Source of the DNA: Vigna angularis
Taxonomy: Eukaryota; Streptophyta; Magnoliopsida; Fabales; Fabaceae
Reading direction: 5' to 3'
Length of the DNA stretch: 64,000 bases
NCBI RefSeq assembly: GCF_016808095.1
Contig: NC_068974.1
Coordinates: 5,952,001 to 6,016,000, forward strand
The notes beneath the pieces were generated by a model that worked only from the letters and a program-made list of their open reading frames with translations, was not told the origin of the DNA and made no database searches. Shown piece by piece: positions 32,636-42,939 of this stretch (the stretch's first letter is position 1; each line of letters begins with the position of its first letter). A program made the position numbers and the translations under genes.

Positions 32636-33798
32636 AAAGCAAGAAAATATTTACCTTTGTATTGTGGGCGAAAAGACTTAGAGTTGAAGGCGCAAGCTAA
32701 CGACCGATTGTTCAAACCGAAAGCAAATTACACTATGTGAAAAGACGAGGCAAGAATAGTTTGTGGATGGATGAAGGAGCCTAGAATGCCAGATGGATAT
32801 TCTTCTAACTTGTCTAGATGTGCCAATGTTCAGAACGTTACTATTCAAGGGTTGAAGAGTCATGATTGTCATGTATTCATGGAGACTTTCATCCCTCTTG
32901 CGTTTAGTTGTTTGCCAATGCACGTGTTAAATCCATTGATAGAAATCAGTAACTTCTTTAAAGATTTGTGCTGCACGAAACTAATGTCAGACAGGTTTAT
33001 TATGTGGCATATCCACCATTCCGCAATATTGACAAGCGTAGTTGGGCTGTTGCAATACAAACCAAGCCTAGAGGTCGCGTTGACTCAAATGAGGTTGAGG
33101 AAGATGTCGCCTACCAACTTGACCAAAATTCACAAGCACAAGAAATTATTGAAGTTGAACGTATAACCACATTGCACGACCCTAATGGTGATGGAGATGA
33201 ATTAGAAGCACCAATACAAGGAGGACAAGAAGAAGAAGAAGAAGAAGAAGAAGAAGAAGAAGAAGAAGAAGAAGAAGAAGAAGAAGAAGAAGAAGAAGAA
33301 GAAGAAGAAGAAGAAGAAGAAGAAGAAGAAGAAGAAGAAGAAGAAGAAGAAGAAGAAGAAGAAGAAGAAGAAGAAGAAGAAGAAGAAGAAGAAGAAGAAG
33401 AAGAAGAAGAAGAAGAAGAAGAAGAAGAAGAAGAAGAAGAAGAAGAAGAAGAAGAAGAAGAAGAAGAAGAAGAAGAAGAAGAAGAAGAAGAAGAAGAAGA
33501 AGAAGAAGAAGAAGAAGAAGAAGAAGAAGAAGAAGAAGAAGAAGAAGAAGAAGAAGAAGAAGAAGAAGAAGAAGAAGAAGAAGAAGAAGAAGAAGAAGAA
33601 GAAGAAGAAGAAGAAGAAGAAGAAGAAGAAGAAGAAGAAGAAGAAGAAGAAGAAGAAGAAGAAGAAGAAGAAGAAGAAGAAGAAGAAGAAGAAGAAGAAG
33701 AAGATGATGATGATGATGATGAAGAAGAAGAAAATGATGATGATGATGATGATGAAGAAGAAGAAGAAGTAGATGAAGATCATGATGACGATGATTGA
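32636..33798 (+). pseudogene. CACTA TNP2-type transposase, C-terminal remnant
   Basis: The first part (32640-32980) has residues typical of the C-terminal half of En/Spm TNP2 transposases: EPRMPDGYSSNLSRCANV, LKSHDCHVFME and FFKDLCC. A TGA at about 32738 and a frameshift or deletion near 32980 break it. The second part, in another frame, gives VRQVYYVAYPP and WAVAIQTKPRG, the extreme C-terminal region of legume TNP2 proteins. It then runs into a Glu tract of about 158 residues and an Asp/Glu tail ending at 33798. The N-terminal catalytic half is not visible in the window, so this copy cannot supply transposase. Confidence 0.75.
33228..33704 (+). repeat. (GAA)n microsatellite, about 159 uninterrupted triplets
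   Basis: Pure GAA repeats extend for about 477 bp inside the TNP2 remnant's acidic tail, followed by GAT-rich triplets to 33790. All purines lie on the plus strand. Confidence 0.97.
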
Positions 33799-33974
33799 AT
33801 GTTGGACATCTATTGTTGCAAGTTTAACTAGCATTTCAAAAACATTCCAATTGAGTGATGCAAAATACCATCTTAAAAGTTGTATGCAATTATTTTACAT
33901 TCACTTTAATTTGTATTGATCCTTCCTTAGACTTTTCTATTGTTTCACTTTATTTGTACCATTTCAATGCAGTC

Positions 33975-35828
33975 ATGACAGGAGAAGGTTCAAAACGTCG
34001 TGATAAAGGAAAGAGGGTAGCAAGGCCTAAAAGGAGTCAACGACAGGCACCAAAGTATGTACTTAGGGTGCTTGCTACACTACCTACCACTGCTGCCCCC
34101 AGTCCATCATTCGTGGGGCCTCCTCCTACCCCTGTAGTACACCCTCCTCCTACCCCTGCAGTAGATCCTCCTCCTACCCCTGCAGTAGATCCTCCTCCTA
34201 CGCTTGCAGCAGACCCTCTTCCTCCTCTTGTGATTATTACCCCCACTCCTCCCCCTATGATTATTACCCACGTTCCTCCCCCTGACCCTACTTCTATACC
34301 TTCTTCATCTTATATACCGCCTTCTGAGACTGCCACACCATTTGTTCATCCAGATTCAGCTGGTGATGGTGATGGTGTTGACCTGCCCCTCCATGATCGA
34401 CCATGGATTGAGCCATATGGTAAAGGGTAAGACTTTAATCCCTTTCTTAACTATTTGATGTTTAAAGTTTGTCTTACTTCAAATTACTTTTATTTCTTTA
34501 TATGCAAGTTTATTCCATCTAGGGTTGCTTCCCAGGCCATCACACGATCAATTAAGCAACCATATTTGAGTCCATGGCATACTTGAGGAGCAATACCTGT
34601 AAATGACAAAAAGCCATTATGGCCGTATTTTAAGGTGAACAACCAATTAAACTAATTCTCATTCTTATTTTAGTATGTTCATTAATCAATGTTTGTTTTG
34701 TTTATTGTTACAGATGAAGGTGTAGTGAAAACCTGAACATGAAACTCAAATACAAAGAAATTTCCACATGGAAGCATCTTATCGGCTGTCATAGATGTTT
34801 AGGGATGCCCGCAATGCAGGAGAGCGCCCTTACTGGTTGGGCGAGCACATTTGAAACTCTTTACTCGCTCATTGGAATTCAGTAGAGTTTCGCAATAAGT
34901 GTGCTACAGCCTAGAGGGACAAAGCTTTTGAAAAGGGTGGCACCCTACATACTAGTGTGTCGATCACGGTTCATGAGCATGCCATTTGTATGGTAAACTT
35001 TCAATACTTTTCTGTTTCTCTCATACATAACTTATGTATTTTCTATTTCATGTACACTTCTAACTCTAAATTATGTTACAGGCACAAGCTTTGGGACGAG
35101 CGGTCCATGTTGATGAGGTCTTTGCACAGACTCATGTTCGGAAGGGCACTAATCAATTCATTGATGAAAGATCTCGGCAGACTCATGTAAGCAAATAACA
35201 ATGCTACTAATATTAATTTCTCATTATGTTATTGTATCATTCCCTAAGATTGCTTTTAATGTTTGAACAGGAAGAATTTTCTACGAGACTTTCAAATGTT
35301 AGATCCGAACATGGGTCAGCTCCTACACCGGATGATGCAAGTTATGAGGACGACGACATCCGTAGGACACAGTGCTGGGTCGATGTCGTTGGTGGGAAGA
35401 AAAAGGGACGAGTGTACGATGTAAGACAACTTGCTGCAAACTATACAACATCAAGAGGAGGTACTCTGAAGCACCAACCTTCTTCTTCCACCACTACTAC
35501 TGATGAGGCCAACTAGCGCTTAACACAGCTATTACAACAACGTGACCAGAAAAATCGTGATTTGAGAGAAAATTACAGTGACTTGAGAAACGAGTTTACA
35601 AACTTCAAGTCCCTGGTCATGAGAGTGTTGCCTGATGCTTCAGACATTCATTCCACCGTCCCTCCGACCCAGCCACGACCCTCTCCGTCACCCGTCATCC
35701 CTCAGCAGCCCACATCAGTCCAGCCCACATCAGTCCAACCCACACCAGTCCAGCCCACACCAGTCCAATCATCTATAGAGTAGCAGGATGATGAAGATCA
35801 TTCTGATGATGACTATGTAGATTATTAG
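33975..35828 (+). pseudogene. CACTA TNPA-like / plant transposase (Ptta/En/Spm family) gene, several exons, broken
   Basis: The ATG at 33975 opens a basic, then Pro-rich N-terminus (repeats of DPPPTPAV) ending DRPWIEPYGKG at a GTAAG donor near 34428. Later pieces, separated by GT...AG segments, show motifs of the Ptta/En/Spm family: VASQAITRSIKQPY, RDARNAGERPYWLGEH, HWNSVEFRNKCATA, ALGRAVHVDEVFAQTHV RKGTNQFIDERSRQTH, and IRRTQCWVDVVGGKKKGRVY. The C-terminus has a Gln/Pro-rich stretch (repeats of VQPTP/VQPTS) and an acidic end at 35828. In-frame stops (about 34585, 34724, 34913, 35514, 35781) show it is dead. Such proteins bind the subterminal repeats of their element. Confidence 0.72.
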
Positions 35829-35878
35829 TTTTATTTTGTTGATGAACATAGTTGTTAGAATATTTGGATGTTAGAACA

Positions 35879-35883
35879 TTATG
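35879..35883. repeat. Target-site duplication TTATG (left) of the gag-only element
   Basis: TTATG precedes the LTR at 35884 and recurs exactly at 41608-41612 after the other LTR. Confidence 0.9.
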
Positions 35884-36680
35884 TGATGGAACCCTCTCCT
35901 AGCACTAAGCACGCTAGAAGAAGCTCTGAAACAGATGCACAGTAGAATGAAATTTGGTGCAGTGAAATGAATGCATAGAAGGTGTTTGATGACAGATTGG
36001 ATGAAGGTGTGGTGTGTGTATGATGCCTCCAAGCTCAGAAGGCCTTCCTACTAAGGAAGGAAGCTAGAGGAGAGTATTTGAATTTGAAATTCAGAGGTGA
36101 CTAAGGGATATAAGAAACTGAGCAAGCAATTCTGCAGCATTTCATTACATCCAAAAGTGAAAATTATAAAGGAGAGGCCGTCTTATTTATAGGTGAAGAA
36201 GGGCCTCAATTTTGTCCGAATTTCCCTCCAAAATTCAAAATAACAAAACGAGCTTGGAGGCCAAGCCAACTGGGTCACGGGAAACATGCTGGGTCACATG
36301 GACAATGCTTCCAAAACGTGCTTCAGGTAGCTCCGCTGGCGCTGGAGCCCCCTTATCTGAGGGCGCTAGGGCGCACGTGAGCTGGGAAGTCTATTTGGTG
36401 CATATTTGCTGGAGCCCCCCCTTGTTTGAGGGCGCTTGAGTGACCCTGATGTTGATTCCTTGAAGAATTCTTTTCCCAAATCTGATTGGTTGGCCATGGT
36501 TCTTGACTTTATTGTGTCCTAAAACAAAACAACCATATAGTATTAAAAGAGGAATCCTTCTAAGACATAGAGAAAGAAAATCAAGAAAGAGCCTTTAAAA
36601 GTTCTTATTCAACTTCCTTTTCCTAGCCTTAGCATGAGTTAGTACTCCTTTGGATGATTTGCCTAATTAGGTTTCCATCA
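35884..36680 (-). mobile_element. 3' LTR (minus strand) of the gag-only element
   Basis: Contains an internal duplication of a GC-rich phrase (GCTGGAGCCCCC...GAGGGCGCT) at about 36350 and 36409. It has a 25-bp segment (around 35962-35986) absent from the other LTR. Confidence 0.88.
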
Positions 36681-36745
36681 TACCCTTCTTCTTGAAGAAC
36701 GATTTGTCCTCAAATCGGAAAAGTTTAAAGAAGCACAACTTTGAT

Positions 36746-37795
36746 TTAGTACTTCCCTCCTGGATCAAAAATATATCTACAATAAGCATGAAATATATTT
36801 CCAATTAGTATCAATCCAAGAAAGAATTTTTTTATGGAAGTAACTTTAGAATAAGGACTTTGTTTAATAGTTTTAAGGAAATTTGAAAGTCCTAATTCAC
36901 AAGTCACTTTTCTTTTATCTGGAGTTTCTTGTATCCTTAAGGGTAACATTAACTCAAGATTTAAATTGCCATCTTTTGAAGAGGGTAGTATAATGAAAAT
37001 TGGTATGGCAATTAGTTTAAAACAGAAGTTATCATGCAAAGACTTAAAGATAATTGAAGAAGAATTAAAGGATTGGAGACCTTCCCTTTTTGGTTCCCTT
37101 TGAATTGTAGGAGTAGAATTTGCCATCAGTAGCAATTGCTCATTTTCTCTCTTTTCTTTCTCTCTTCTCTCTTCATCTTCTTTTCTCTCTTCTTCTTTTC
37201 TTCTCTCGTCTTCTTCTCTCTTTCTCTTTTCTTCTTCTATCTTTTCTCTCAATTCCTCTTCTCTCCTTCTAGTCTCTTTCTTTCTTCTCTTATCCAAGAG
37301 TTTCTCAAGTTTTACTTTAAATTCAATTTCCCTACTAGAGAAACCATCTAGACCTTTCATAAATGTTTTTCCCTCTTGAATGAGGTGTCCCATTAATTCT
37401 AGGTCTCTCTTGGCTGAAGGAGGAACAGAGTTTCTTCTCATGCAAGTTCTTAGTTCATACCAATCATGAATGGAGGATTTTCTGCCTTTCTTGACACTAT
37501 ATTGCCTATGATTCCACCACTCACATGCATGTTCTTCTAATTTAGAAAGATATATGTTAAGAGCAAAGGATTCACTATCTCTAACAAGAAAAGAATGTAT
37601 TTTATCAATTTTTCTTTCCCAAGCTATGTATGTTAAAGCACTAGTGTCCCTACCAAAGAATGGAATATCTTTCCTAGCTTGGTTGTACATTTCATCCTTC
37701 CTTCTTTCTTTTTGTTCACCCTCATTTTGATTTTTCATGTATTGGGCAAACAAGTTCCTAAGCTCACTCATTTCTATTCCTCTCTTGGTGATCAT
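36746..37795 (-). CDS. gag: Gag-like protein of the TR-GAG element (349 aa)
   Basis: The N-terminal half shows a retrotransposon gag capsid pattern: DIPFFGRDTSALTYIAWERK, IYLSKLEEHACEWWN, SIHDWYELRTCMRRNSVPPS. This corresponds to the gypsy-type Gag fold that assembles virus-like particles. About residues 155-225 are a highly charged Lys/Glu/Arg helix, probably a coiled coil. The C-terminal ~120 residues are not recognised and end near the purine tract. No zinc knuckle is visible. The frame is open for its whole length despite LTR divergence of several percent, which may reflect use in trans by an autonomous partner, or chance. The start is the ATG at 37795; an internal Met eight residues later (MSELRNLFAQ) is an alternative. 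Confidence 0.75.
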   Translation of the reverse strand: MITKRGIEMSELRNLFAQYMKNQNEGEQKERRKDEMYNQARKDIPFFGRDTSALTYIAWERKIDKIHSFLVRDSESFALNIYLSKLEEHACEWWNHRQYSVKKGRKSSIHDWYELRTCMRRNSVPPSAKRDLELMGHLIQEGKTFMKGLDGFSSREIEFKVKLEKLLDKRRKKETRRREEELREKIEEEKRKREEDERRKEEERKEDEERREKEKRENEQLLLMANSTPTIQREPKREGLQSFNSSSIIFKSLHDNFCFKLIAIPIFIILPSSKDGNLNLELMLPLRIQETPDKRKVTCELGLSNFLKTIKQSPYSKVTSIKKFFLGLILIGNIFHAYCRYIFDPGGKY

Positions 37796-40700
37796 GATTT
37801 CCTCAGAAATCTTTTTAATTTCAAAAGTGGATTCTTAGTTTGAAAAGGTTTAAGATTTCACCAAGAGACAATTCCCAGGTAAGAGAGGTGAGCCAAAGGC
37901 CGGTTAAATACCAAGTCTTACCTAGCTAGAATGTCTAAGGTTACTTACTTGACCATTTTCAAAGTAAGATTCACTATTGAATTTAAAAATGGACTCAAAC
38001 AATCAAAATGAAAGATAAAACACCTAGACATCTAATTTTCGAACTTCTAATGGAACAAAAGCCTAGAGCGTGGAGATAAAACAAAGGAAATCCTAGGTGA
38101 GGCTTGTAGCTTAACAAGACACACTCACCGTCTACTATCAAAGCACGCAAAGAAAATTGCCAAGATTAGATAGAGCACCAAGGACTCTTCCAAACACACT
38201 TGGTCTTAATGGCCTTTTACAAATAAAAACAAACTGAAAACTAAAATGGAAACGTATTACAAGTTCAAAACTAAAAAAGAATCAAGCTAAACTACTCTGC
38301 TGCTCCATATGTTCACTGCTTTGAACTTGTCCAGCTGCCTCCTTGCTTATTTTAATCATTCAACTCTTATACATTGGTGTTTCAATCTTGTAGACCAAAA
38401 CTTGCTACTGCAGAACATGTTTTCTGCATTGGAACAACTTGTATTTAGCCCTTGAGATGCAATCAGATGTATGCTTGGTGATTGGCACAGTGCTTAATCA
38501 ATGTTTACGTGAACTGCTACAGTTAGCTATAGGATACATTCCAAAACAATTCTGCACAGAGAAATCTGGGGTTTGCACTCATCCAATTACTTTCTCATCA
38601 AATCAGTAGCACTTCAGCTTAAATGGATCCATTTGCATCTCTTTGAAGATCAACATTCATTTTCAGACCTGCACTATTATATCAAAGAAAAGCTAATGCT
38701 CCAATTGAGCAAATTAATTCTTCAATTGCAAAAACCAGTTCAAACAGGTGTTTGAAAAATCTTTTTGATCATTTGTACTGCCTTGCAAAACAAAAACTGC
38801 ATAGGCCTATTGAATAGCACAAATCAGATTCAAGAAATTGAACTTTTCATCATTGGAATATAGTGCAATATTTCTCTCGGCTAAGACTATTTGGCTTTAG
38901 GTGCAACCACACAAATCTCACTTCTAAACTGTTTTAAGGTGTTATAGCAAGTTTCTTTTAGGTTCCAAACACTGAATCTCTCATTCATTTTGGTATGGAG
39001 CTGGTCTTTCAAAATTTGGCTATAGGAGTTGCCAATTTTCACTGAAATTCTCACTTCAGAAAAGTGTTTTATGCTGCTAAAAAATGCAATTAATGTTTGC
39101 TGGACAGCACACTTGAATTCTAAAATTCAGGTTCCTCTCCACTTCCTAAGATGCTACCTTGGTAGGGAAAGGGTTCTGCAACTTGAATGCTCCAATTGGA
39201 CTTCACAACACCATTGATATCAGCCAACACAATCACCAAACAGAATAGTAATTGCACCAGATTTTTGCACCAAAAAGTGGTTCTAGAATTGGCACTTAAG
39301 AAGCCAAAAATCTTAAAAGCAATGAAAAATGTGTAGAAATGAAGGAAGCACACAAAGGAATCCTAATAAGGGTTCTAGAACAGATTAAGAAAGCAAGAAA
39401 ACTCAAAATGCAGGTTGAAAGACAGTTAGCATGAAACTGTTTGATAAAAACAGAAGGTGTTCGATGAAATGCCTCAAAGAAACCCAGATTTTGTGTTTTT
39501 GGGTTTGAACTAGGCTGCACGGTTCAGAATCCCTTTTAACACTTTGCTTTGCTTCTTTTAACTATTTAATTCTATTTTTAATCACTGAACCAGGTATTGT
39601 TGTAAGCCAAATTGGATTTCAAAGCACATTCATCAAAACAACACCTAATGTTCAACTCTGCACCAAGAAAAAATGGCCTGATATTGGTGGTTTGATACTC
39701 AAAACTGTAAGGAAGTGTCTTAAACTCACAACTAACAGTTCAAGCAACTTTAATTGATGATTTTGAGTGTGTTAAAACTCTGAAACAACTTATAAATTGT
39801 TGACAACTCAAAATCATCATCCCACTTCCATTTTAACTCAAAAAGTGATGATTTAATAGGCAAATCTGCATGTAGGCTAAAATATGACCAAATGAACAAT
39901 GCTAGCAACTTTAAACATCAATTTAAACTTGCTCAAGCTTTTAAACAGCAAAGAAACAACACCAACTGAAATCAGACCTTGCAATAGCCAAATATGCACT
40001 AAAATACACCAACTCACCACCAAAATCAGTTTTAACAGAATCAAAAGCTGAAACAGTGATCAAATTGACTAAAGGAAGTGTAAATTCACTGATCTAAGCT
40101 AGAATTGGAAACCTTATCATGACCAAACTCAGATTACACAGTTCAAATATGTTGAGCACGGTGAAAAGCTGGAACAGAAAACTGAACAACAAAGGCTACT
40201 GGTTTTTTTAACGCAACCAAGCTATGCTAGATGCATTTCCTTGGTTTTAATGGTCTGTCATACCTTTAGCCACTTAAATAACATCAACCAAAATTTGTGC
40301 CAAGCAGAAGAATCAAATAAAACCAGCTAAAACAAATTTGAAATTTTAAAACCAGATTTGAATTTCTTGAGCAGATTCGAAACTAGAATCAGTTTCTAGT
40401 GCTTTTGCTTATATCACCAAGGCTAGAACATGTTCTCATTGCCTTATTTGGTTGATTTAAAGCATTTCCAGCACTCCAAACTCAAACAAACCAAAATAAA
40501 ACCAGCAGAACAGAATACCAAACAGAAACAAAATTAAAATTGCAAATATGGAATGCACAAGACTAGAACATAACTGGAATTGAAAAATAAAGCTGGAAAA
40601 GACACAAGCAATGAAGTTTCACCGATTAAAATGAAAGACAAACATGATCACACAATAGAATCACGAAAATCAGAACTGGAAATACAAATTAAGCACAAAA

Positions 40701-40821
40701 TAGAAATAAAATGACTGAAACAGTGGACTGGTACATGATGACAGCAGAACAACACATGTAAAATGATAATGGAGTATAAAATGAAAGGAACAACTTATCT
40801 ATGGATGCATGGACGACCACA
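37796..40821 (-). other. Non-coding internal region of the gag-only element
   Basis: About 3 kb of leader-side sequence between the primer site and gag. No frame longer than about 80 codons and no recognisable domain; repeated phrases built on AAACAG, CCAAATCAG and similar give it a low-complexity character. Confidence 0.6.
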
Positions 40822-40833
40822 GCTCTGATACCA
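40822..40833 (-). other. Primer-binding site of the gag-only element
   Basis: The minus strand reads TGGTATCAGAGC two bases inside the 5' LTR, complementary to initiator Met tRNA. It fixes the element's orientation. Confidence 0.9.
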
Positions 40834-40835
40834 CT

Positions 40836-41607
40836 TGATGGAACCCTCTCTTAGCATTAAGCATGCGAGAAGAAGTTCCGAAACAAATGCACAGCGGAAT
40901 GAAATTTGGTGTTTGATGACAGATTGGATGAAGGTATGGTGTGTGCATGATGCCTCCAAGCTCAGAAGGCCTTCCTACTAAGGAAGGAAGCTAGAGGAGA
41001 GTATCTGAATTCGAAATTTAGAGGTGACTAAGGGATATAAGAAACTGAGCAAACAATTCTGCAGCATTTCATTACATCCAAAAGGGAAAATTACAAAGGA
41101 GAGACCCTCTTATTTATAGGTGAAGAAGGGCCTCAATTTTGTCCTAATTTCCCTCCAAAATTCAAAATAAGAAACGATCTTGGAGGCCAAGCCAGCTGGG
41201 TCATGGGAAGCATGCTGGGTCACATGGACAATGCTACCAAAACGTACTTCAGGCAGCTCCGCTGGCGCTGGAGCCTCCCCTGTCTAAGGGCGCTGGGGCG
41301 CACTTAAGCTGGGAAGTCCATTTGGTGCATCTGCGCTGGAGCCCCCCCTTGTCTGAGGGCGCTTGAGCGACCCTGGTGCTGATTCCTTGAAGAATGCTTT
41401 TCCCAAATCTGATTGATTGGCCATGGTTCTGGACTTTATTGTATCCTAAAACAAAACAACCATATAGTATTAAAAGAGGAATCCTTCTAAGACATAGAGA
41501 AAGAAAATCAAGAAAGAGCCTTTAAAAATTCTTCTTCAACTTCCCTTTCCTAGCCTTAGCATGAGTTAGTACTCCTTTGGATGACTTGCCTCATTAGGTT
41601 TCCATCA
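40836..41607 (-). mobile_element. 5' LTR (minus strand) of the gag-only element
   Basis: Begins and ends with the TGATGGAA/TTCCATCA inverted termini. It lies next to the primer site and is followed on the plus strand by the TTATG duplication at 41608-41612. Confidence 0.88.
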
Positions 41608-41877
41608 TTATGTTTCATGTCTAGATGATATTGTTTTATGTTTTATGTTTCATTTATAAATATAATTTCTTAAATTTGAAGAATACAAATGATGTTATAT
41701 TGTTCGTTTTGTAATTACTGATTGGATGATTTTGGGATGTATATTATGGAGGTTTGTCTGTGGTTTGAAAATATTATGCAGGTCTGTCTGTGCTGTGAAC
41801 ATTTTATGCAGGTTTGTTTGGTTGGATAAGAAATACAAATATGACTTAGTTTTTCTTGGATCATATCGAAGGATTTA
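41608..41877. other. CACTA 3' region between TNPA gene and subterminal array
   Basis: AT-rich sequence continuing the TNPA 3' untranslated region after the retroelement. A phrase TTATGCAGGTTTGTCTGTG recurs three times in loose form between 41746 and 41820. Confidence 0.45.
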
Positions 41878-42203
41878 CCGAAGGCTTTCGCCCTTCGGTA
41901 GTTACCGAAGGCTTGCTTTCGCCCTTCGGTAGTTACCGAAGGCTTGCTTTCGCCCTTCGGTGCTTACCGAAGGCTGGCTTTCGCCCTTCGGTGCTTACCG
42001 AAGGCTGGCTTTCGCCCTTCGGTGCTTACCGAAGGAAGGTTTTCTCCCTTCGGTGCTTACCGAAGGAAGGCTTTCTCCCTTCGGTGCTTACCGAAGGAAG
42101 GCTTTCTCCCTTCGGTACTTAGCGAAGGAAGGCTTTCTCCCTTCGGTACTTGCCGAAGGAAGGCTTTCTCCCTTCGGTAATTACCGAAGGCTTTCGCCCT
42201 TCT
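41878..42203 (+). repeat. CACTA subterminal array, 31-bp units, about 11 copies
   Basis: Each unit has CCGAAGG, a 10-base spacer, CCCTTCGG and a TxxTTA link, so it is an imperfect palindrome able to form a hairpin. Two unit types alternate in blocks: spacer CTGGCTTTCG in the left half and AAGGCTTTCT in the right half. One unit has GCGAAGG instead of CCGAAGG and the terminal unit is shortened. They match the repeats at 7110-7190, marking the two ends of one CACTA element. Confidence 0.9.
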
Positions 42204-42251
42204 GCAAATGTTAGCGACAAGGGATTTATTGACGGTAATCTGGCCGACGAT

Positions 42252-42284
42252 AAGCCGTAGGTAATAGGTCATTACCTACGGCTT
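42252..42284. repeat. Perfect inverted repeat, 14-bp arms, 5-nt loop
   Basis: Arms AAGCCGTAGGTAAT and ATTACCTACGGCTT around AGGTC, 40 bp inside the eroded right end of the CACTA element. Confidence 0.85.
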
Positions 42285-42324
42285 CTGGCTATTTCTGAGG
42301 GATTGTGGCCTTCGGTAATGCCCT

Positions 42325-42793
42325 TGTGTTCACATAAATACCAAGCAACGCATTGGCATGGGACTAAAGGCTTTAGAAAGGAGGACCGTTGCCCTTCTTG
42401 GGAATTCTAAATCCACAATAAAGGATGGTATGGAGAAGAGGTTGAAGTTCAAGCTTTCTAAAGCTGCTTTTGTGGAAGGTATCTGTCAACTCTTCGAGGC
42501 CATGGCATACAAAGTGATTTTCCAGGATCTCTGCCATGTTCTTTGGGTATGTTGGTGAAGTATCATCCACTAGAATTAAGCATTTTCTTGAGGAGCTTAA
42601 CCAATGTTTGAAGATAATATTGTCCAATGTGCATGAGAGAGTAATAACGCATGTAATGAAGGCTTCTTTTGATGAGTTCTTGTTGGTTTTGTTAGTTGGG
42701 GGTTCAGCACGAGCTTTCTCTCTTGAAGACCATGTTATAATTGATGAGGACTTTAAATTTCTCAATGATTTATTCTGGTTCAACGAATGTTGA
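42325..42793 (+). pseudogene. Captured PATROL1/UNC-13-like gene fragment, piece 3
   Basis: It resumes the MUN-domain reading interrupted at 7081: the frame gives CVHINTKQRIGMGLKALE, then KFKLSKAAFVEGICQLFEA, FQDLCHVLW. A small deletion near 42545 shifts the frame, after which it reads FGYVGEVSSTRIKHFLEEL, VITHVMKASFDEFLLVLLVG, ARAFSLEDHVIIDEDFKFL and DLFW. The similarity stops at about 42790, just before the right MULE TIR. The fragment is therefore truncated at both ends by TIRs, frameshifted and nonsense-bearing. Confidence 0.82.
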
Positions 42794-42799
42794 TATCCA

Positions 42800-42939
42800 T
42801 GCGCGAATGTCGATATTCGTACACAGATATTGATATCTGTTTATGAATCCAACACATATTTACATCCATTTAAATATTATTTAAGAGACAAAAGAGGAAT
42901 GAGGAGGTGTAGGAAGTAATGATGGAGGGAGTAACTCTC
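42800..42939 (-). repeat. Right TIR of the Pack-MULE
   Basis: Reverse complement starts GAGAGTTACTCCCTCCA, as the left TIR does, and shares ATTCCTCTTTTG and GTGTTGGATTC-like blocks in the same order. Confidence 0.8.

Larger units (their letters stand above)
35884..41607 (-). mobile_element. Non-autonomous LTR retrotransposon with gag only (TR-GAG/LARD type)
   Basis: LTRs of about 797 and 772 bp start TGATGGAACC and end TTTCCATCA, with a 5-bp duplication TTATG. The primer-binding site is next to the right LTR, so the element reads on the minus strand. Inside, the only long frame is a 349-codon Gag-like protein; no protease, integrase, RT or RNase H is visible. This fits the gag-bearing terminal-repeat class of non-autonomous gypsy-like elements. 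LTR divergence is around 5 % by eye plus a 25-bp indel, so this insertion looks older than the Sirevirus. Confidence 0.85.
7082..42324 (+). mobile_element. CACTA (En/Spm) transposon inserted in the captured gene fragment
   Basis: The left end starts CACTACAGG and is followed by ACCGAAGG/CCGTTGG-type subterminal repeats. The right end holds an 11-unit array of the same CCGAAGG...CCTTCGG repeats. Between them, on the plus strand, are a TNP2-type transposase remnant (~32636-33798) and a TNPA/plant-transposase remnant (33975-35828), the two-gene layout of En/Spm elements. The exact right terminus is lost: the last bases before the host fragment are GGTAATGCCCTTG, with no GTAGTG ending and no 3-bp duplication, so a small deletion probably removed the tip and some host codons. 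Two later retrotransposons account for more than 26 kb of its length. Confidence 0.78.
6394..42939 (+). mobile_element. Pack-MULE carrying a PATROL1/UNC-13-like gene fragment, nested host of later insertions
   Basis: The two ends are inverted copies: the first 17 bases, GAGAGTTACTCCCTCCA, are identical and similarity continues for over 100 bp. A perfect 9-bp duplication, CAATCAAAA, flanks both ends. No Mutator transposase is visible. The only host-like coding sequence between the TIRs, once later insertions are set aside, is a three-piece fragment of a MUN-domain (UNC-13/PATROL1) gene that retains an intron. TIRs, 9-bp duplication and a captured gene piece are the definition of a Pack-MULE. 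The current 36.5-kb length results from a CACTA element and retrotransposons inside it; the original element would have been only about 1.3 kb. Confidence 0.82.

Noticed and set aside
33202..33834. A 210-codon minus-strand poly-Phe frame
   Set aside because: It is only the complement of the GAA microsatellite.
37136..37351. A 71-codon Phe/Leu/Ser frame resembling a membrane protein
   Set aside because: It is the complement of the charged Lys/Glu helix of the minus-strand Gag.
41856..42214. Overlapping frames with repeats of LPKAGFRPSVLTEG type
   Set aside because: They are translations of the 31-bp CACTA subterminal repeats in several frames; the period is not a multiple of three, so no single repeat protein results.
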